Of a stretch of 64,000 nt of DNA, positions 21,830-34,330 are shown one piece after another (position 1 is the stretch's first letter; the number at the start of each line of letters is the position of its first letter). Position numbers and translations under genes: made by a program. Origin of the DNA: Avena insularis (lineage: Eukaryota; Streptophyta; Magnoliopsida; Poales; Poaceae); contig CM042689.1 of assembly GCA_023614405.1 (NCBI GenBank), forward strand, positions 327,026,305 to 327,090,304, given 5' to 3'. The notes beneath the pieces were generated by a model. It did no database searches. It saw nothing but the letters and a program-made list of their open reading frames with translations, and was not told the origin of the DNA.

Positions 21830-22985
21830 TCTGGCTCAGCTTTACCTTAGGTCCTTAGGGATATCGACTTGTGTATTGTACAATGGTGTATGGAGGAACT
21901 GGTTCATGTTCTTTCGGTCTTGTCTGTGTGAGCTAAACCTTCTCAACAGTGCTAGTGCCGCTAGCTCCTGATCATTATCTACCACAAGGCAACACCACTA
22001 GTGCCCACACTTGCTTGCTTAATTTATAAAGTGAATCAACACCAGGGGATCAATATATGTAGAAAAAAATAAAGTATGATTGAGATTTGAGAATGTGTGG
22101 ATTCATCTTCTACTTTAGAGTAGTATTTCATTTTATTCTATTTTCCTTTTGGCCTTGGAGTGGGACCCGCCTTGGACTAAATCATTGCTACTCCTCAACC
22201 TTGTACTTTGGGGGCTGGTTTTCATGGGATCATCATGGGAGATTGGACGATCGTCAGTCAGCAAGGCTCTCGGCAGTATGATTTCAGTTTGGTGCACACA
22301 CACACACCTAAGCTCGATCGTGGGGCTGTCAACAAGGATGAATTCTTTTTCATGTGCTCCGTCCATGCAACCTGTAAAACCACCCACCGCCTGTATTAGC
22401 ACACACTGTAATTTTACAATCTGCAATGAAGATAAGAGCGTCCTGATTTGGGGGCCATGGACCGCGTAGCCCACATTAGCGTCCGCCAGTCACTGTTGTG
22501 ATGATTGAAGGCAGCCTGATATGTTTCTTATTTAGAGACCTGGAGTGGACAAATACGCATTCAATTAGGGGACAAATACCATCGGGGAAGAAACTGTGTC
22601 TCACGGTACCCATGCCCAATGTACGTATCAGAAGGTTTTTGGTTGAAACAAAATGAATGCCCCCTTGTCTAGGAGAATCTTTGTGTACCATCATTCGACA
22701 AAAGTAGAGGGTTAACAAATGCTCCATGATTTACAAACATTATGTACATGTATATCCTTCTCTGAAAGGAATTGTTCATGGCATATATTATCACGAGGCA
22801 TGGGCTTTGGTTAGAAGCAATATATACTACATAACCTGCTTTTGGTCATACTTACCAAATTGCCCCTCTGGCTCTATAGCATTGAGTAGGAAGAAACAAA
22901 ATGATTGCAACTACTGTTCACCTGAGAGTGAGTTATAAATTATAAATGATATTTTAAATTTATAACCAACATAGGACATGTACAT
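21830..22985. other. Upstream intergenic region of the PADRE gene
   Basis: No gene is supported. A short CA repeat is at 22301-22315, and an AT-rich near-palindrome is at about 22935-22965. The open frames here are short, overlap on both strands and show no domain. Confidence 0.5.
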
Positions 22986-24161
22986 GCAAAAAAATAATAT
23001 ACCTGTCGGAGTGTTATTCTCGGCAAACAAAAAGCTACGCGCAATTTCTCTTTTGATCTTGGTAAAAAAATACTCGGTAAATAAGAAATTTTGACGAGTA
23101 TTTCCTACAAGACACCCAGTAAAGTTTTGACCAGATTTTTAGTTCAACCAAAGAAAATCAAAAAAATCAATTAAATGTAAAATTTGCGCATGAGGTCATT
23201 TTATGTGACCAAGTACCTAGGAAAAATACCAAAAATTTCAATATACTATTTTGATAAAAAATCTCAAAAAATGTTATAATGTATGACCTAACTTGACTTT
23301 CTACCTAGTGGACCATGTTGATGGCCAAGTCCATGTCATACTTGCCATAATTTGCCTAAAATGGGCACGGAGTTCATATTGGCATGTGGCAAGCAACATT
23401 GTCAGCTAGGGTTTTCAACTTTTTGTCACAAAAAATATATTTTCCATTTTATTAGTGTCAAAATATTTTTTTATGAAGTGCAAAAAATCCATGGGTAAAG
23501 TTCACCATGATAATTTTAAAAAAACCTATAACTAGTGGGATGTCCAATTCTGAAAGATGACCATTTTCTTTGGCTTTTAGCTAAATTTGGTGTTATTTTT
23601 TAATTTTGGCTTATTTCAGAAATTAAATCAAATTTGAACTTAGGTGTGATAATTATCGGTCCTTAGACCTGCAAAAAATAATCATTTTAAGGTACACTTG
23701 CAGGATTCTATGCACTATACATGAAGAAACTTAAAAGATTTAGCCCCTTGTATGAATTCCCAAGCTAGTGGTTTTGAAGGAATTTTGAATTCAACCAAAA
23801 GAAATAAAAAAATAGAAATTTGTGTGTGAAGTCCTTTTATGTGACCAAGTACCCCAGAAAAAAACCAAACTTGCAATATGCTAATTTTAGAAAAATGAAA
23901 TGTTCGAAAAAATCAAGCATGACTTAACTTAGCTCTCTACTGAGATGACCATGTTGATGGCCAAGTCCATGTCATGTTTCGTTATAATTTTCCCTAAATT
24001 GGCACATAGCTTAATATAGGCATGGCAAATACAATTGCCAACTAGAGTCCAACGTTTTGTCACAAAAATTGATTTTCTATTTTCTCAGTGCTGAAAGATA
24101 ATTGAGCCTATGGCAAGTATGACTTGAATCAGAAGATGGAGGAATATTTCATGTGCACATT
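22986..24161. mobile_element. CACTA-like transposon fragment with a diverged internal duplication
   Basis: At 23003-23130 the sequence carries degraded forms of the CGGAGTGTTATTCTCGGCAA / ACTCGGTAAATAAG motifs that recur near the ends of grass CACTA elements. The segment from about 23190 to 23470 is repeated in diverged form at about 23820 to 24110: both contain TTTTATGTGACCAAGTACC, and then CCATGTTGATGGCCAAGTCC. No CACTA terminus or transposase is visible, so the class is inferred from the motif only. Confidence 0.4.
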
Positions 24162-24718
24162 TGAAAGTGCAATGGACGTTGCCTGGAGGGGGGGTGAATA
24201 GGCTTTTAAAATTATTATGGTTTAGGCTCAAATAAATACGAAATAAAACTAACGTTTATTTTATTGAGCACAAAACCTAACCACTAGGTTCACCTAAGTG
24301 CACCGACGACCTATGCTAAGCAATACAAGCAACAAGGTGATAGCAAGATATAAATACTTCAAGCACGAAGGCTATCACAAAGTAAAGTGCATAAGTAAAG
24401 GGCTCGGTTGAGAGATAACCGATGGACGCGGAGACGCAGATTTTTATCCTGACGTTCACTTCGAAAGAAGCTACGTCTCCGTTGGAGAGGTGCGATAGCG
24501 CAATTCTCTCCGAACGCCACAAATGGCTCACCTCGGGGTGTGGTGGCTCGATGCTCACCCAATGCCACACAAGGCCTCACCCCAGATGCGAAATCACACA
24601 ACTCATCGGAGCCACAAAAGGCTCACCCTATTATCCCATGAGCTTGCCACAAAGGCCTATTCACGATCCACTAAGGGACACTTGAGGGCGGTCACCAAAA
24701 CCCGTACAAGGTTGGGGC

Positions 24719-26432
24719 TGTTGGAATTATGCCCTAGAGGCAATAATAAAGATGTTATTATTATAATTCTTGTTCATGATAATGTTTATATTGCATGCTA
24801 GAATTGTATTAAGCGGAAACTTTAATACTTGTGTGGTTTGTGAACAACACCGTGTCCCTAGTACGCCTCTATGGACTAGCTCATTGATTAATGATGGTTA
24901 AGGTTTCCTAACCATGGACATGAGTTGTCGATTAATAATGAGATCATATCATTGGGACAATGATGTGATGGACAAACCCAAACTAAAGCGAAGCAATTAG
25001 ATCGTGTCATCGTGTTCATCTTTGCGAAGCTTTTCTTATGTCAAATATTGTATTCCTTAGACCATGAGATAATACAACTTCCTGGTATCGGAAGAAATCT
25101 TTGAGGTCATCAAACGTCATCCTATGAGAGGGTGATCATAAAGGTGTCTCTCAGGTGATCGGAAAGTATCTGTTGGGTTGTATGTATCGAGATGGGATTT
25201 GTCCCTCCCAAGTCGGAGAGATATACTTCGGGCCCACTCGGTAATCGATATCAACACCGCTTGCAAGCATGTGGTTAAGGAGTTAATCACAAAGTGATAT
25301 CGGATTACGGAATGAGTAAAGTACTTGCTGTGAATGAGATTGAACTAGGTATGACGGTACCGCCGATCAAATCTTGGGCAAGTAAAATATCGCGAGACGA
25401 AGGGAATATATATATGGGATTGATTGAATCCTGACATCATGGTTCATCCGATATGATCATCGATGAATGTGTGGGAGTCAATATGGGTTTCCAGACCCCG
25501 CTGTTGATTATTGATAGAAGATCATGTCCGCATATTCTCGAACCCGAAGGATCACACACTTAACGTGTCTCGACGCTAGGATAGATTGGATAATTGGTTT
25601 ATGAGTTTTGTTCGGAGTCTCGGATGGGATACGGGACATCATGAGAGGTTACGGAATGGTCCGGAGAATAAGATTCATATAAGGCAGTGCAGTTTTTGGA
25701 GTTCGGAATTATTCCGGGTTAATCGGTATTGTACCGAAAGCTTCTAGAACCTTCCGGAAGGGGGCCAACGTGGTCCCACCTGTCGGGGAGGGCCTATGAG
25801 GGAGTGCCCTGGACGCATTGGGCCAGGGGCACAAGGCCCCATAGGGCCCAGCCGGCCAAACAAGGGATAAACCCTAATTGGAGCTTCTAGAAGGGGGGGT
25901 TTCCTTGCCCCCCACTCCTCCCTCCTTGGCCGCCAGCCTTGGGCTTGGGGGAGGGGTTAGGGCTGGTGCCCACCCCTCTATATATAGAGGGCTGGGGCGC
26001 ACCACCCCCACACCTTCCCCTCAAGCCTAGCCGCCCTGCTGCCCTCCTCTCTCTCTCCCTCCCGACTGCGTGTGGGCGAAGCCCTGCTGCAGAAACTCTC
26101 CACCAATTGCACCGCGCCGTCGCGTTGTAGATCCAACTCATCTCTCCACCATACTTGCTGGACCAAGGAAGGAGGAGACGTCGAGGTGCTGCACGTGTGC
26201 ATCTCACGGAGGCATCGCCACTTGTGCTGCTAGATCGGATCGGATCGCGAGGAGGAGAAGCGAGTACGACTACATCACCCACGTTCGATTTAACGCGTTC
26301 CAGCTTGAATCTTCAAGGGTATGAAGATCTAATCCAATCTCTCTTGTTGTTTGTATCTCCTAGATTAGATCTTGGCTTCCCTCTGTTCGCATCCGTAGAA
26401 AATTTTGATTTACTATACCGCGAAACCCATCA
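24719..26432 (+). repeat. Element F 5' LTR
   Basis: It begins TGTTGGAATTATGCCCTAGA and ends GAAACCCATCA, 1714 bases. The TATA region near 25974-25991 lies in a perfect palindrome. Confidence 0.93.
25974..25991 (+). promoter_or_regulatory. TATA region of element F, palindromic
   Basis: CCCTCTATATATAGAGGG is an 18-base perfect palindrome around the TATA element. The same palindrome is kept in the 3' LTR at 32899-32916. Confidence 0.65.
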
Positions 26433-26433
26433 G

Positions 26434-26445
26434 TGGTATCAGAGC
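26434..26445 (+). other. Primer-binding site of element F
   Basis: TGGTATCAGAGC follows the 5' LTR with a one-base spacer. It is complementary to the 3' end of initiator tRNA-Met, as in most plant Copia elements. Confidence 0.9.
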
Positions 26446-27651
26446 TAGATCTATGTGTAGATGTGTTTCACGAGTAGAACGCAACATGGTTGTTGCGGGC
26501 GTTGATGTTTTCTGTTGCAAGCCTCTTGTTTGTGTTCTTCTTATGACGCGGGATAGTGAGATTGAAGCGGTCCAGGCCAACCTTACGCGTCGTCATGAGA
26601 CCGTCGCACTTGACGTGTGGCTTGTGCCACACATGCGGCTGGTGGATGCCAGTTTCTCTCACTATAGTTGTCATGGGATTTACACCGGAGTTTGGCAACC
26701 ATAATATCACCGTTGTGGCTTTCCGTAGGTAAGAATCGTTCTTAGCATGCTACTCCCATAATCCACGTAAAACATGCAACAACAAAGTAGAGGCGTCTAA
26801 CTTGTTTTTGCAGGGAGTGTTTTCTGTGATATGGTATGGCCCAAGATGTGATGTGTATAATGTATGCGATGATCATGTTTTGTAATGTTTCACGACTTGC
26901 AAGTCGATGAGTACACAACCGGCAGGAGCCATATGGTTGTCTTTATAATTGTGTATGACCTGTGTGTCAACTTCTTATACGCCATGTAATAGTTTCACTT
27001 TATCGCTAAGTAGTTAGCAATAGTTGTAGTTTCTATTCGTGGTGGAGGCAATCATGGTGGAGTGATGGAGATCATGCCGGCACGCACAAGATGGAGATCA
27101 TTGTGCTAAGATTGGCTATACCATGTCACATAAAGTTATATGCATGAGATGTTTATCCTTTTATGTATCTTATTATGCTTAGATCGCGACGGTAGCATTA
27201 TAAGATGATTCCTCACTTAAAGATCAAGATAAAAACTGTGTTCTCCCCAAGTATGCACCGTTGCGAAAGTTTGTCGTGTCCAAGCATCACGTAATGATCG
27301 GGTGCTATAGACTCTACGTTCACATACAACGGGTGCAAGCCAGTTTTGCACACGCGGAAATACTTGGGTCTAACTTGACGAGCCTAGCATGTACAGACAT
27401 GGCCTCGGAACACATGAACCGAAAGGTTAAGCATGAGTCATATGAATGATATGATCGACACTTCGTTGTCCACCATTGAAACCACATCTCTTCTCATGAA
27501 GATCGGATTAGGTGTGGTGAATTTGGATCGTGTTCACTAAACAACTTGAGGGATGTTGAATTTAGTGGGAGTTCATCTAGTAATTTGATTAAAAGTTGAA
27601 CTAGTTATCATGAACATAGTCTAATTTGTACTTGCAAATATTGTAGATCAA
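26446..27651 (+). other. Untranslated leader of element F
   Basis: About 1.2 kb between the primer site and gag. No conserved frame is seen; the open frames at 26405-26704 and 27261-27449 have no domain. Confidence 0.6.
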
Positions 27652-28440
27652 ATGGCTAAGTCCAACTTCAACTTCAACGTTTTTGCTGAGAAGGAAAAGC
27701 TTAAAAACAATGGGTCTAACTTCACCAACTGGTTCCGCAATCTGAGAATCATTCTCTCTGGCGGCCAAAAGGACTATTTCCTTGAGAATGCGTTAGGTGA
27801 CGCCCCTGCTGCTACTGCGCCGGCTGATGAGAAAGCTGTCTATCAGTCGTGCAAAGATGATTATGGTGTGATTAAGAGCACCATGTTGTTTGCTATGGAA
27901 TTGGACCTTCAAAATAGTTTTGAAGACTATCCCGGGCCCTTTGAGATTCTCGAGGAGCTGAAAACCATGTTTCAGACTCAGGCCCTTTCTGAGAGATATG
28001 AGATCTCTGAGAAGTTCTTTAACTGCAAGATGGAGGAAGGGAGTTCCGTTAGTGAGCACGCCATTAAGATGTCGGGCTACACTCAACGCCTTGAGCAACT
28101 GGACTACAAGATTCTAGAGGAGCTCAAGATTGACAGGGTTCTGCAATCACTCCCTCCCAGCTACAAAAGTTTTGTAGTGACTCACAATCATATTGGTTCC
28201 ACTGATACGATCACCGAGCTCTTCGCAAAGCTGAAGGCTGCGGAGGTGGACATCAAAAAGGATAATCATGTGTTGATGGTCAACGAGCCCCCCACCTTCA
28301 AGAAAGGTAAGGGTGCAAAGAAGCCCTTCAAGAAAGGCGGCGGCAAGCGCGTTTCCCCAGCTGAGAAGAAGCTCAGGTCTGGTCCTAAGCCGGACACTGA
28401 GTGCTTCTATTGCAAGGACAAGGGTCCTTTGGGCGCATAG
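27652..28440 (+). pseudogene. Copia gag of element F, broken at the zinc knuckle
   Basis: It starts MAKSNFNFNVFAEKEKL and runs 262 codons to a TAG at 28438. The central part (NWFRNLRIIL, then LEELKTMFQTQALSERYE, then LQSLPPSYKSFV) is the UBN2/Copia-type gag fold. A Lys/Gly-rich basic stretch leads to a CCHC knuckle. Only the first half, CFYCKDKG (28402-28425), is intact; frame is then lost and a stop follows. In intact relatives gag is continuous with pol in one frame, so this lesion cuts off all enzymes. Gag would package the RNA in cytoplasmic particles. Confidence 0.88.
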
Positions 28441-29286
28441 TGTCCAAGTACTTAGTGGACAAGAAGGCTGGCACCATCAAAGGTATATTTGATATACATA
28501 TTATTGATGTTTTCCTTACTAGCCCTCGTTGTAGTGCACAGGTATTTGATCTTTGGTTCAGTTGCTAATATTTGTAACTCGAAACAGGAGCTACGGAATA
28601 GACGGCGGCTTGCGAGGGATGAGGTGACGATGCGCGTTGGCAACGGATCAAGAGTTGATGTGATGGCCGTCGGCACGCTCTCCTTAGTTTTACCTTCGGG
28701 GTTAGTTTTAAACCTCAATAAATGTTATTATGTGCATGCGTTGAGCATGAACATTATTTCTGGATCTTGTTTATTGCAAGACGGTTATTCATTTAAATCG
28801 GAGAATAATGGTTGTTCTATTTATATGAGTAACATCTTTTATGGTCATGCACCTATTGTGAATGGTTTATTTCTTCTAAATCTCGAAAGGGATGAAACAC
28901 ACATCCATAACATTGAGGCTAAGACATGCAAAGTAGATAGTGATAATACTACTTATTTGTGGCACTGTCGTCTAGGTCATATTGGTGTAAAACGCATGAA
29001 GAAACTCCATTCTGGTGGACTTTTGGAGTCTCTTGATTTTGAATCATTTGACACATGCGAACCATGCCTCATGGGCAAGATGATCAAAACCCCGTTCTCC
29101 GGTATGATGGAGCGAGCAACGAACTTGTTGGAAATCATACATACCGATGTATGCGGACCGATGAGTGTTTCGACGCGCGGTGGATATCGCTATTTTCTCA
29201 CTTTTACCGATGACTTAAGTAGATATGGGTATATCTATTTAATGAAACATAAATCTGAAACATTTGAAAAGTTCAAAGAATTTTAG
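28441..29286 (+). pseudogene. Copia protease, pre-integrase and integrase start of element F
   Basis: The protease site reads GAT at 28548-28550, then one extra base (28551), then TTT GGT TCA, so the catalytic triad is lost by a frameshift and a Thr-to-Phe change. From 28489 the frame is open for 265 codons. The GAG-pre-integrase zinc-binding motif is seen (LWHCRLGHIGVKRMKKLH, then CEPCLMGKM), and then the first integrase block with its catalytic Asp (IIHTDVCGPM) and FTDDLSRYGYIY. A TAG at 29284-29286 ends the frame within the integrase core. Confidence 0.85.
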
Positions 29287-30028
29287 AATGAAGTGGAGAA
29301 CCATCGTAACAGAAAGATTAAGTTTCTACGATCCGATCGTGGAGGTGAATATTTGAGTTATGATTTTCTCACGCATCTTAAAGCAAGCGGAATCGTTTCG
29401 CAACTCACGCCACCCGGAACACCACAGCGCAATGGTGTGTCTAAACGCCGGAATCGAACCTTATAGATATGGTCCGATCAATGATGTCTCTTACTGATTT
29501 GTCGTTATCATTTTGGGGTTATGCATTAGAAACCGCTGCATTCACTTTAAATAGGGCACCATCTAAATCCGTTGAGACGACACCGTATGAACTGTGGTTT
29601 GGTGCTAAACCTAAGTTGTCGTTTCTTAAAGTTTGGGGATGAAGCTTCGTCAAGAAGTTGATGCCGACAAGCTCGAACCCAAAGCGAGAAATGCGTCTTC
29701 ATAGGATACCCTAAGGAAACTATTGGGTATACCTTATATCACGTAACCGAAGGCAAAGTGTTTGTCAGAAGAACTGTTCCTTTCTTGAGAAGGAGTTTCT
29801 CTCGAAAGAAGTGAGTGGGAGGAAAGTAGAGCTAGACAAGGTTATTGAACCTTCTCTTGAATTGGAGAGTAGCGCAGACCTGAAATTGTTCCAGGTCTGC
29901 ACCAACAATAGAGGAAGCTAATGACAAGGATCATGAAGCTTTGAGCGTCGCTTGAACGTCGACAAGGTCGCGTGCCCCTCCCGAGTGGTAATGCAGCAAC
30001 CTGTCTTGACTCTTGTTAGTAGAAGACG
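29287..30028 (+). pseudogene. Copia integrase C-terminal part of element F, decayed
   Basis: After the stop the same frame continues with FLRSDRGGEYLS, holding the second integrase acidic residue. At the third position of the DDE triad the codon is AAA (29443-29445), giving GVSKRRN instead of the usual Glu. A further TAG and several frameshifts follow between 29460 and 30000. Typical integrase-to-RT linker sequence can be followed only by switching frames. Confidence 0.75.
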
Positions 30029-31126
30029 GTGAACCTCACGAACTATGAGGAAGCGATGATGAGCCCAGACGAGAAATGGCTAGAAGCCATGAAATCCGAA
30101 TTGGGATCCATGAGCGAAAACCAAGTATGGACTTTGGTGGACCCTCCTAGCGACCGAAAGGCCATTGAGTGCAAATGGATCTTCAAGAAGAAAACGGACG
30201 CGGATGGTAATGTTACCGTCTATAAAGCACGGCTTGTCGCGAAAGGTTTTCGACAAGTTCAAGGTGTTGACTACGATGAGACTTTCTCTCCCGTAGCGAT
30301 GTTTAAGTCCATTCGGATTTTATTAGCAATTGATGTGTTTCATGATTATGAAATATGGCAGATGGATGTCAAGACTGCGTTCCTCAATGGCAACATTGAT
30401 GAAGAGTTGTATATGATGAAACCCGAAGGTTTTGTCGATCCTAAGGATGCTGATAAAGTATGCAAACTTCAGCGTTCTATTTATGGACTGAAGCAAGCAT
30501 CTTGGAGTTGGAACCTTCGTTTTGATCAAGTGATCAAGAGCTTTGGATTTGTTCCAAATTGCTATGAAGCTTGTATCTACAAGAAAGTGAGTGGGAGCTC
30601 GGTGACATTTTTGGTACTATATGTGGATGACATATTGATTATTGGAAATGACATTAACATGCTTAACGATGTGAAGAGTTATTTGAACAAGTGTTTTTCA
30701 ATGAAAGACCTAGGTGAAGCTGCTTATATATTGGGCATCAAAATCTATAGAGATAGACAAAGACGCCTGATAGCTTTAAGCCAGAGTACATACCTAGACA
30801 AAGTTCTGAAAAGGTTCAGAATGGATAAGGCAAAGAAAGGTTCAGTGCCTATGTTTTCAGGTAAGATATTGAGCAAGGCTCAGTGTCCAGCTACGGTAAA
30901 TGATAGAGAAGCTATGAGCAAAGTGCCTTATGCCTCGGCCATAGGTTCTATCATGTATGCCATGCTATGTACTAGACCGGATGTGTCCAATGCTCTTAGT
31001 TTAACGAGCAGATATCAAAGTGATCCAGGAGTGGAACACTGGACAGCCGTGAAGAACATCCTAAAGTACCTAAATAGGACTAAAGAAATGTTCTTAGTCT
31101 ATGGGGTGATGAACAACTCGTCGTAA
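30029..31126 (+). pseudogene. Copia reverse transcriptase of element F
   Basis: 365 open codons cover the RVT_2-type reverse transcriptase. Visible in order are KWIFKKKTDADG, ARLVAKGFRQ, QMDVKTAFLNG (first catalytic Asp), SIYGLKQASWSW, and LYVDDILIIG with the YVDD box at 30620-30631. The RT core looks intact. It sits alone because upstream frames are broken, and a frameshift near 31110-31126 separates it from RNase H. Confidence 0.9.
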
Positions 31127-31605
31127 AAGGTTACGTCGATGCTAGTTTCGACACCGACAAGGATGATTCTAAATCTCGAATGGGATACGTGTATATTTTG
31201 AATGGAGGAGCTGTGAGTGGAGAAGCTGCAAGCAAAGCGTGATCGCGGGATCTACGAGAAGCGGAATACATGGCTGCTGCAGAAGCGTCAAGTGAAGGAG
31301 TTTGGATCAGGAACTTCATCACTGAGCTTGGCGTGGTTCCAAGTGCATTGGACCCACTGGAGATATTGTGTGACAACACTGGCGCCATAGCACTCGCTAA
31401 GGAACCAAGATATCATCCAAAGACCAAGCATATCAACCGCAAGTTTCATATAATCAGAGATTATATAGCAGATGGAGATCTTAAGATTAGCAAAGTACAT
31501 ACGGATCTGAATGTCGCAGATCCATTGACTAAACCTCTTCCACGTGTAAAACATGATCAGCACCTTAGTGCCATGGGTGTGAGATTGTTGCCAAATGTAA
31601 ACTAG
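31127..31605 (+). pseudogene. Copia RNase H of element F
   Basis: In the frame ending at 31605 the sequence gives GYVDASFDTDKDD (first catalytic Asp), then a stop at 31240-31242, then EAEYMAAAEASSEGVW and CDNTGAIALAK (catalytic Asp), and HINRKFHIIRD. These are RNase HI motifs of Copia elements. The domain is interrupted by the frameshift with RT and the internal TGA. Confidence 0.85.
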
Positions 31606-31633
31606 ATTATTGACTCTAGTGCAAGTGGGAGAC

Positions 31634-33352
31634 TATTGGAATTATGCCCTAGAGGCAATAATAAAGATGTTATTATTATAATTCTTGTTCATGATAATGT
31701 TTATATTCCATGCTAGAATTGTATTAAGCGGAAACTTTAATACTTGTGTGGTTTGTGAACAACACCGTGTCCCTAGTACGCCTCTATGGACTAGCTCATT
31801 GATTAATGATGGTTAAGGTTTCCTAACCATGGACATGAGTTGTCGATTAATAATGAGATCATATCATTGGGAGAATGATGTGATGGACATACCCAAACTA
31901 AAGCGAAGCAATTAGATCATGTCATCGTGTTCATCTTTGCGAAGCTTTTCTTATGTCAAATATTGTATTCCTTAGACCATGAGATAATACAACTTCCTGG
32001 TATCGGAAGAAATCTTTGAGGTCATCAAACGTCATCCTATGAGAGGGTGATCATAAAGGTGTCTCTCAGGTGATCGGAAAGTATCTGTTGGGTTGTATGT
32101 ATCGAGATGGGATTTGTCCCTCCCAAGTCGGAGAGATATACTTCGGGCCCACTCGGTAATCGATATCAACACCGCTTGCAAGCATGTGGTTAAGGAGTTA
32201 ATCACGAAGTGAAATCGAATTACGAAACGAGTAAAGTACTTGCTGTGAACGAGATTGAACTAGGTATGACGGTACCGCCGATCAAATCTCGGGCAAGTAA
32301 AATATCGCGAGACGAAGGGAATATATATGGTATTGATTGAATCCTGACATCGTGGTTCATCCGATATGATCATCGATGAATGTGTGGGAGTCAATATGGG
32401 TTTCCAGACCCCGCTGTGGATTATTGATAGAAGATCATGTCCGCATATTCTCGAACCCGAAGGGTCACATACTTAACGTGTCTCGACGCTAGGATAGATT
32501 GGATAATTGGTTTATGAGTTTTTCTTCGGAGTCTCGGATGGGATCCGGGACATCACGAGAGGTTCCGGAATGGTCCGGAGAATAAGATTCATATAAGGCA
32601 GTGCAGTTTTTGGAGTTCGGAATTGTTCCGGGTTAATCGGTATTGTACCGGAAGCTTCTAGAACCTTCCGGAAGGGGGCCAACGTGGTCCCACCTGTCGG
32701 GAGGGGGCATGGGCCTATGAGGGAGTGCCCTGGCCACATTGGTCCAGGGGCACAAGGCCCCATAGGGCCCAGCCGGCCAAACAAGGGATAAACCCTAATT
32801 GGAGCTTCTAGAAGGGGGGGGGGGGTTCCTTGCCCCCCACTCCTCCCTCCTTGGCCGTCGGCCTTGGGCTTGGGGGAGGGGTTAGGGATGGCGCCCACCC
32901 CTCTATATATAGAGGGCTGGGGCGCACCACCACCCCACACCTTCCCCTCAAGCCTAGTCGCCCTGCTGCCCTCCTCTCTCTCTCCCTCCCGACTGCGTGT
33001 AGGCGAAGCCCTGCTGCAGAAACTCTCCACCAATTGCACCGCGCCGTCGCGTTGTAGATCCAACCCATCTCTCCACCATACTTGCTGGACCAAGGAAGGA
33101 GGAGACGTCGAGGTGTTGCACGTGTGCATCTCACGGAGGCATCGCCACTTGTGGTGCTAGATCGGATCAGATCGCGAGGAGAAAGTACGACTACATCACC
33201 CACGTTCCCCGAGCGTTCACTGTCTCGAATCTTCAAGGGTATGAAGATCTAATCCAATCTCTCTCATTGTTTGCATCTCCTAGATTAGATCTTGGCTTCC
33301 CTCTGTTCGCATCCGTAGAAAATTTTGATTTACTATGCCGCGAAACCCATCA
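31634..33352 (+). repeat. Element F 3' LTR
   Basis: It follows the purine tract AAGTGGGAGAC and begins TATTGGAATTATG, so the canonical TG start has become TA. It ends GAAACCCATCA. Length is 1719 bases against 1714 for the 5' copy. Confidence 0.92.
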
Positions 33353-33929
33353 GGGGCTATCTTCACAACTCAATTGGAGGCTCCCAACAACAAAGCCACA
33401 AAAGGATACAATGCCATAAAAGGACAACAAAGCCACAAAAGGCTACAAGACCACAAAAGGTCACAGGAAGTCAACAACCCAACCACACAACTGTCTAGGG
33501 TTCTAAGAACCCAAGAGTAATAATCACACAAGCTTGAACTCACCGAATCTCCGAGGAGAACTCAAACCTATGCAACAGGGCAAGTCCTTCACTCCCAAAT
33601 TCCAACAAAGCTACCAAAGCTATTGGGGGAGGAAGAACACAAGAGGAGAACATAAAACTCTACAAGATCTAGATCCCAATGATTCCTTCACAAAGAAGAG
33701 ATTTGGCTTGGAGGGATTGTAGATCTAGATATCCTCTCTCAAATCCCTCAACAAAATGCAAGAATCATAGGAGGGTAAAGGGGAGAGGGAAAGCTCTTCA
33801 AGGTCAACAATGGAGGAGAGAGAGAAAGCCAAGAACCAAGAAAAGAGCCAGCACCCACGAAGGGGAAGATGAGCCATTTTTAAAGGGCTCCCAAATATGC
33901 CCGTTATGGGAATTTATGACCCTGGCCGG

Positions 33930-34330
33930 AACTTCCGATGGGAGGACGGAATTTCTGGTGAGACACAATCAACGGTCAGAAAAGTGTGATACGAAAGACT
34001 AAAAACACGAGCCTGGTCGGAACTTCCGCCAGTCCACCGGAACTTCCGATGGGAGCGGAACTATCGGTGGAAATTCTAACCAAAGTTCCATCAAATAGAG
34101 CACAAAAAACACAGAGGTTACAGTATGTGAGCGGAACGAGAGCCGGATTTTCAACCAAAACTTCTGGCGGCAACTAGGCCCGAGCGGAATTTCCGGTGCA
34201 AATTCGGATCCAAATTCCATCAAATACAACAAACCAGACAGGGAGGATACAGAACCGGATCTTCCACCGGAACTACCGGCGGAAAAATGCCCTAGCGGTA
34301 CTACCGGTGGCTAGCCGGAACTTACGGTCA
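33930..34330 (+). repeat. Cluster of GGAACTTCCG-like motifs in element D
   Basis: At least eight degenerate copies of (C)CGGAACTTCCG(G) lie here, for example at 33931, 34017, 34039, 34179, 34258 and 34314. They are irregularly spaced. The motif is nearly palindromic. Confidence 0.65.

Larger units (their letters stand above)
24719..33352 (+). mobile_element. Copia element F (BARE/Angela/WIS-like), complete but inactive
   Basis: LTRs at 24719-26432 and 31634-33352 enclose a 5.2 kb interior with primer site, gag, protease, integrase, reverse transcriptase and RNase H in the Copia order. A perfect 5-bp duplication GGGGC flanks it (24714-24718 and 33353-33357). The LTRs differ at only a few percent of positions by eye, so insertion was fairly recent. 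The polyprotein is broken by several stops and frameshifts. The long untranslated leader (26433-27651) is typical of the BARE lineage. Confidence 0.93.
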
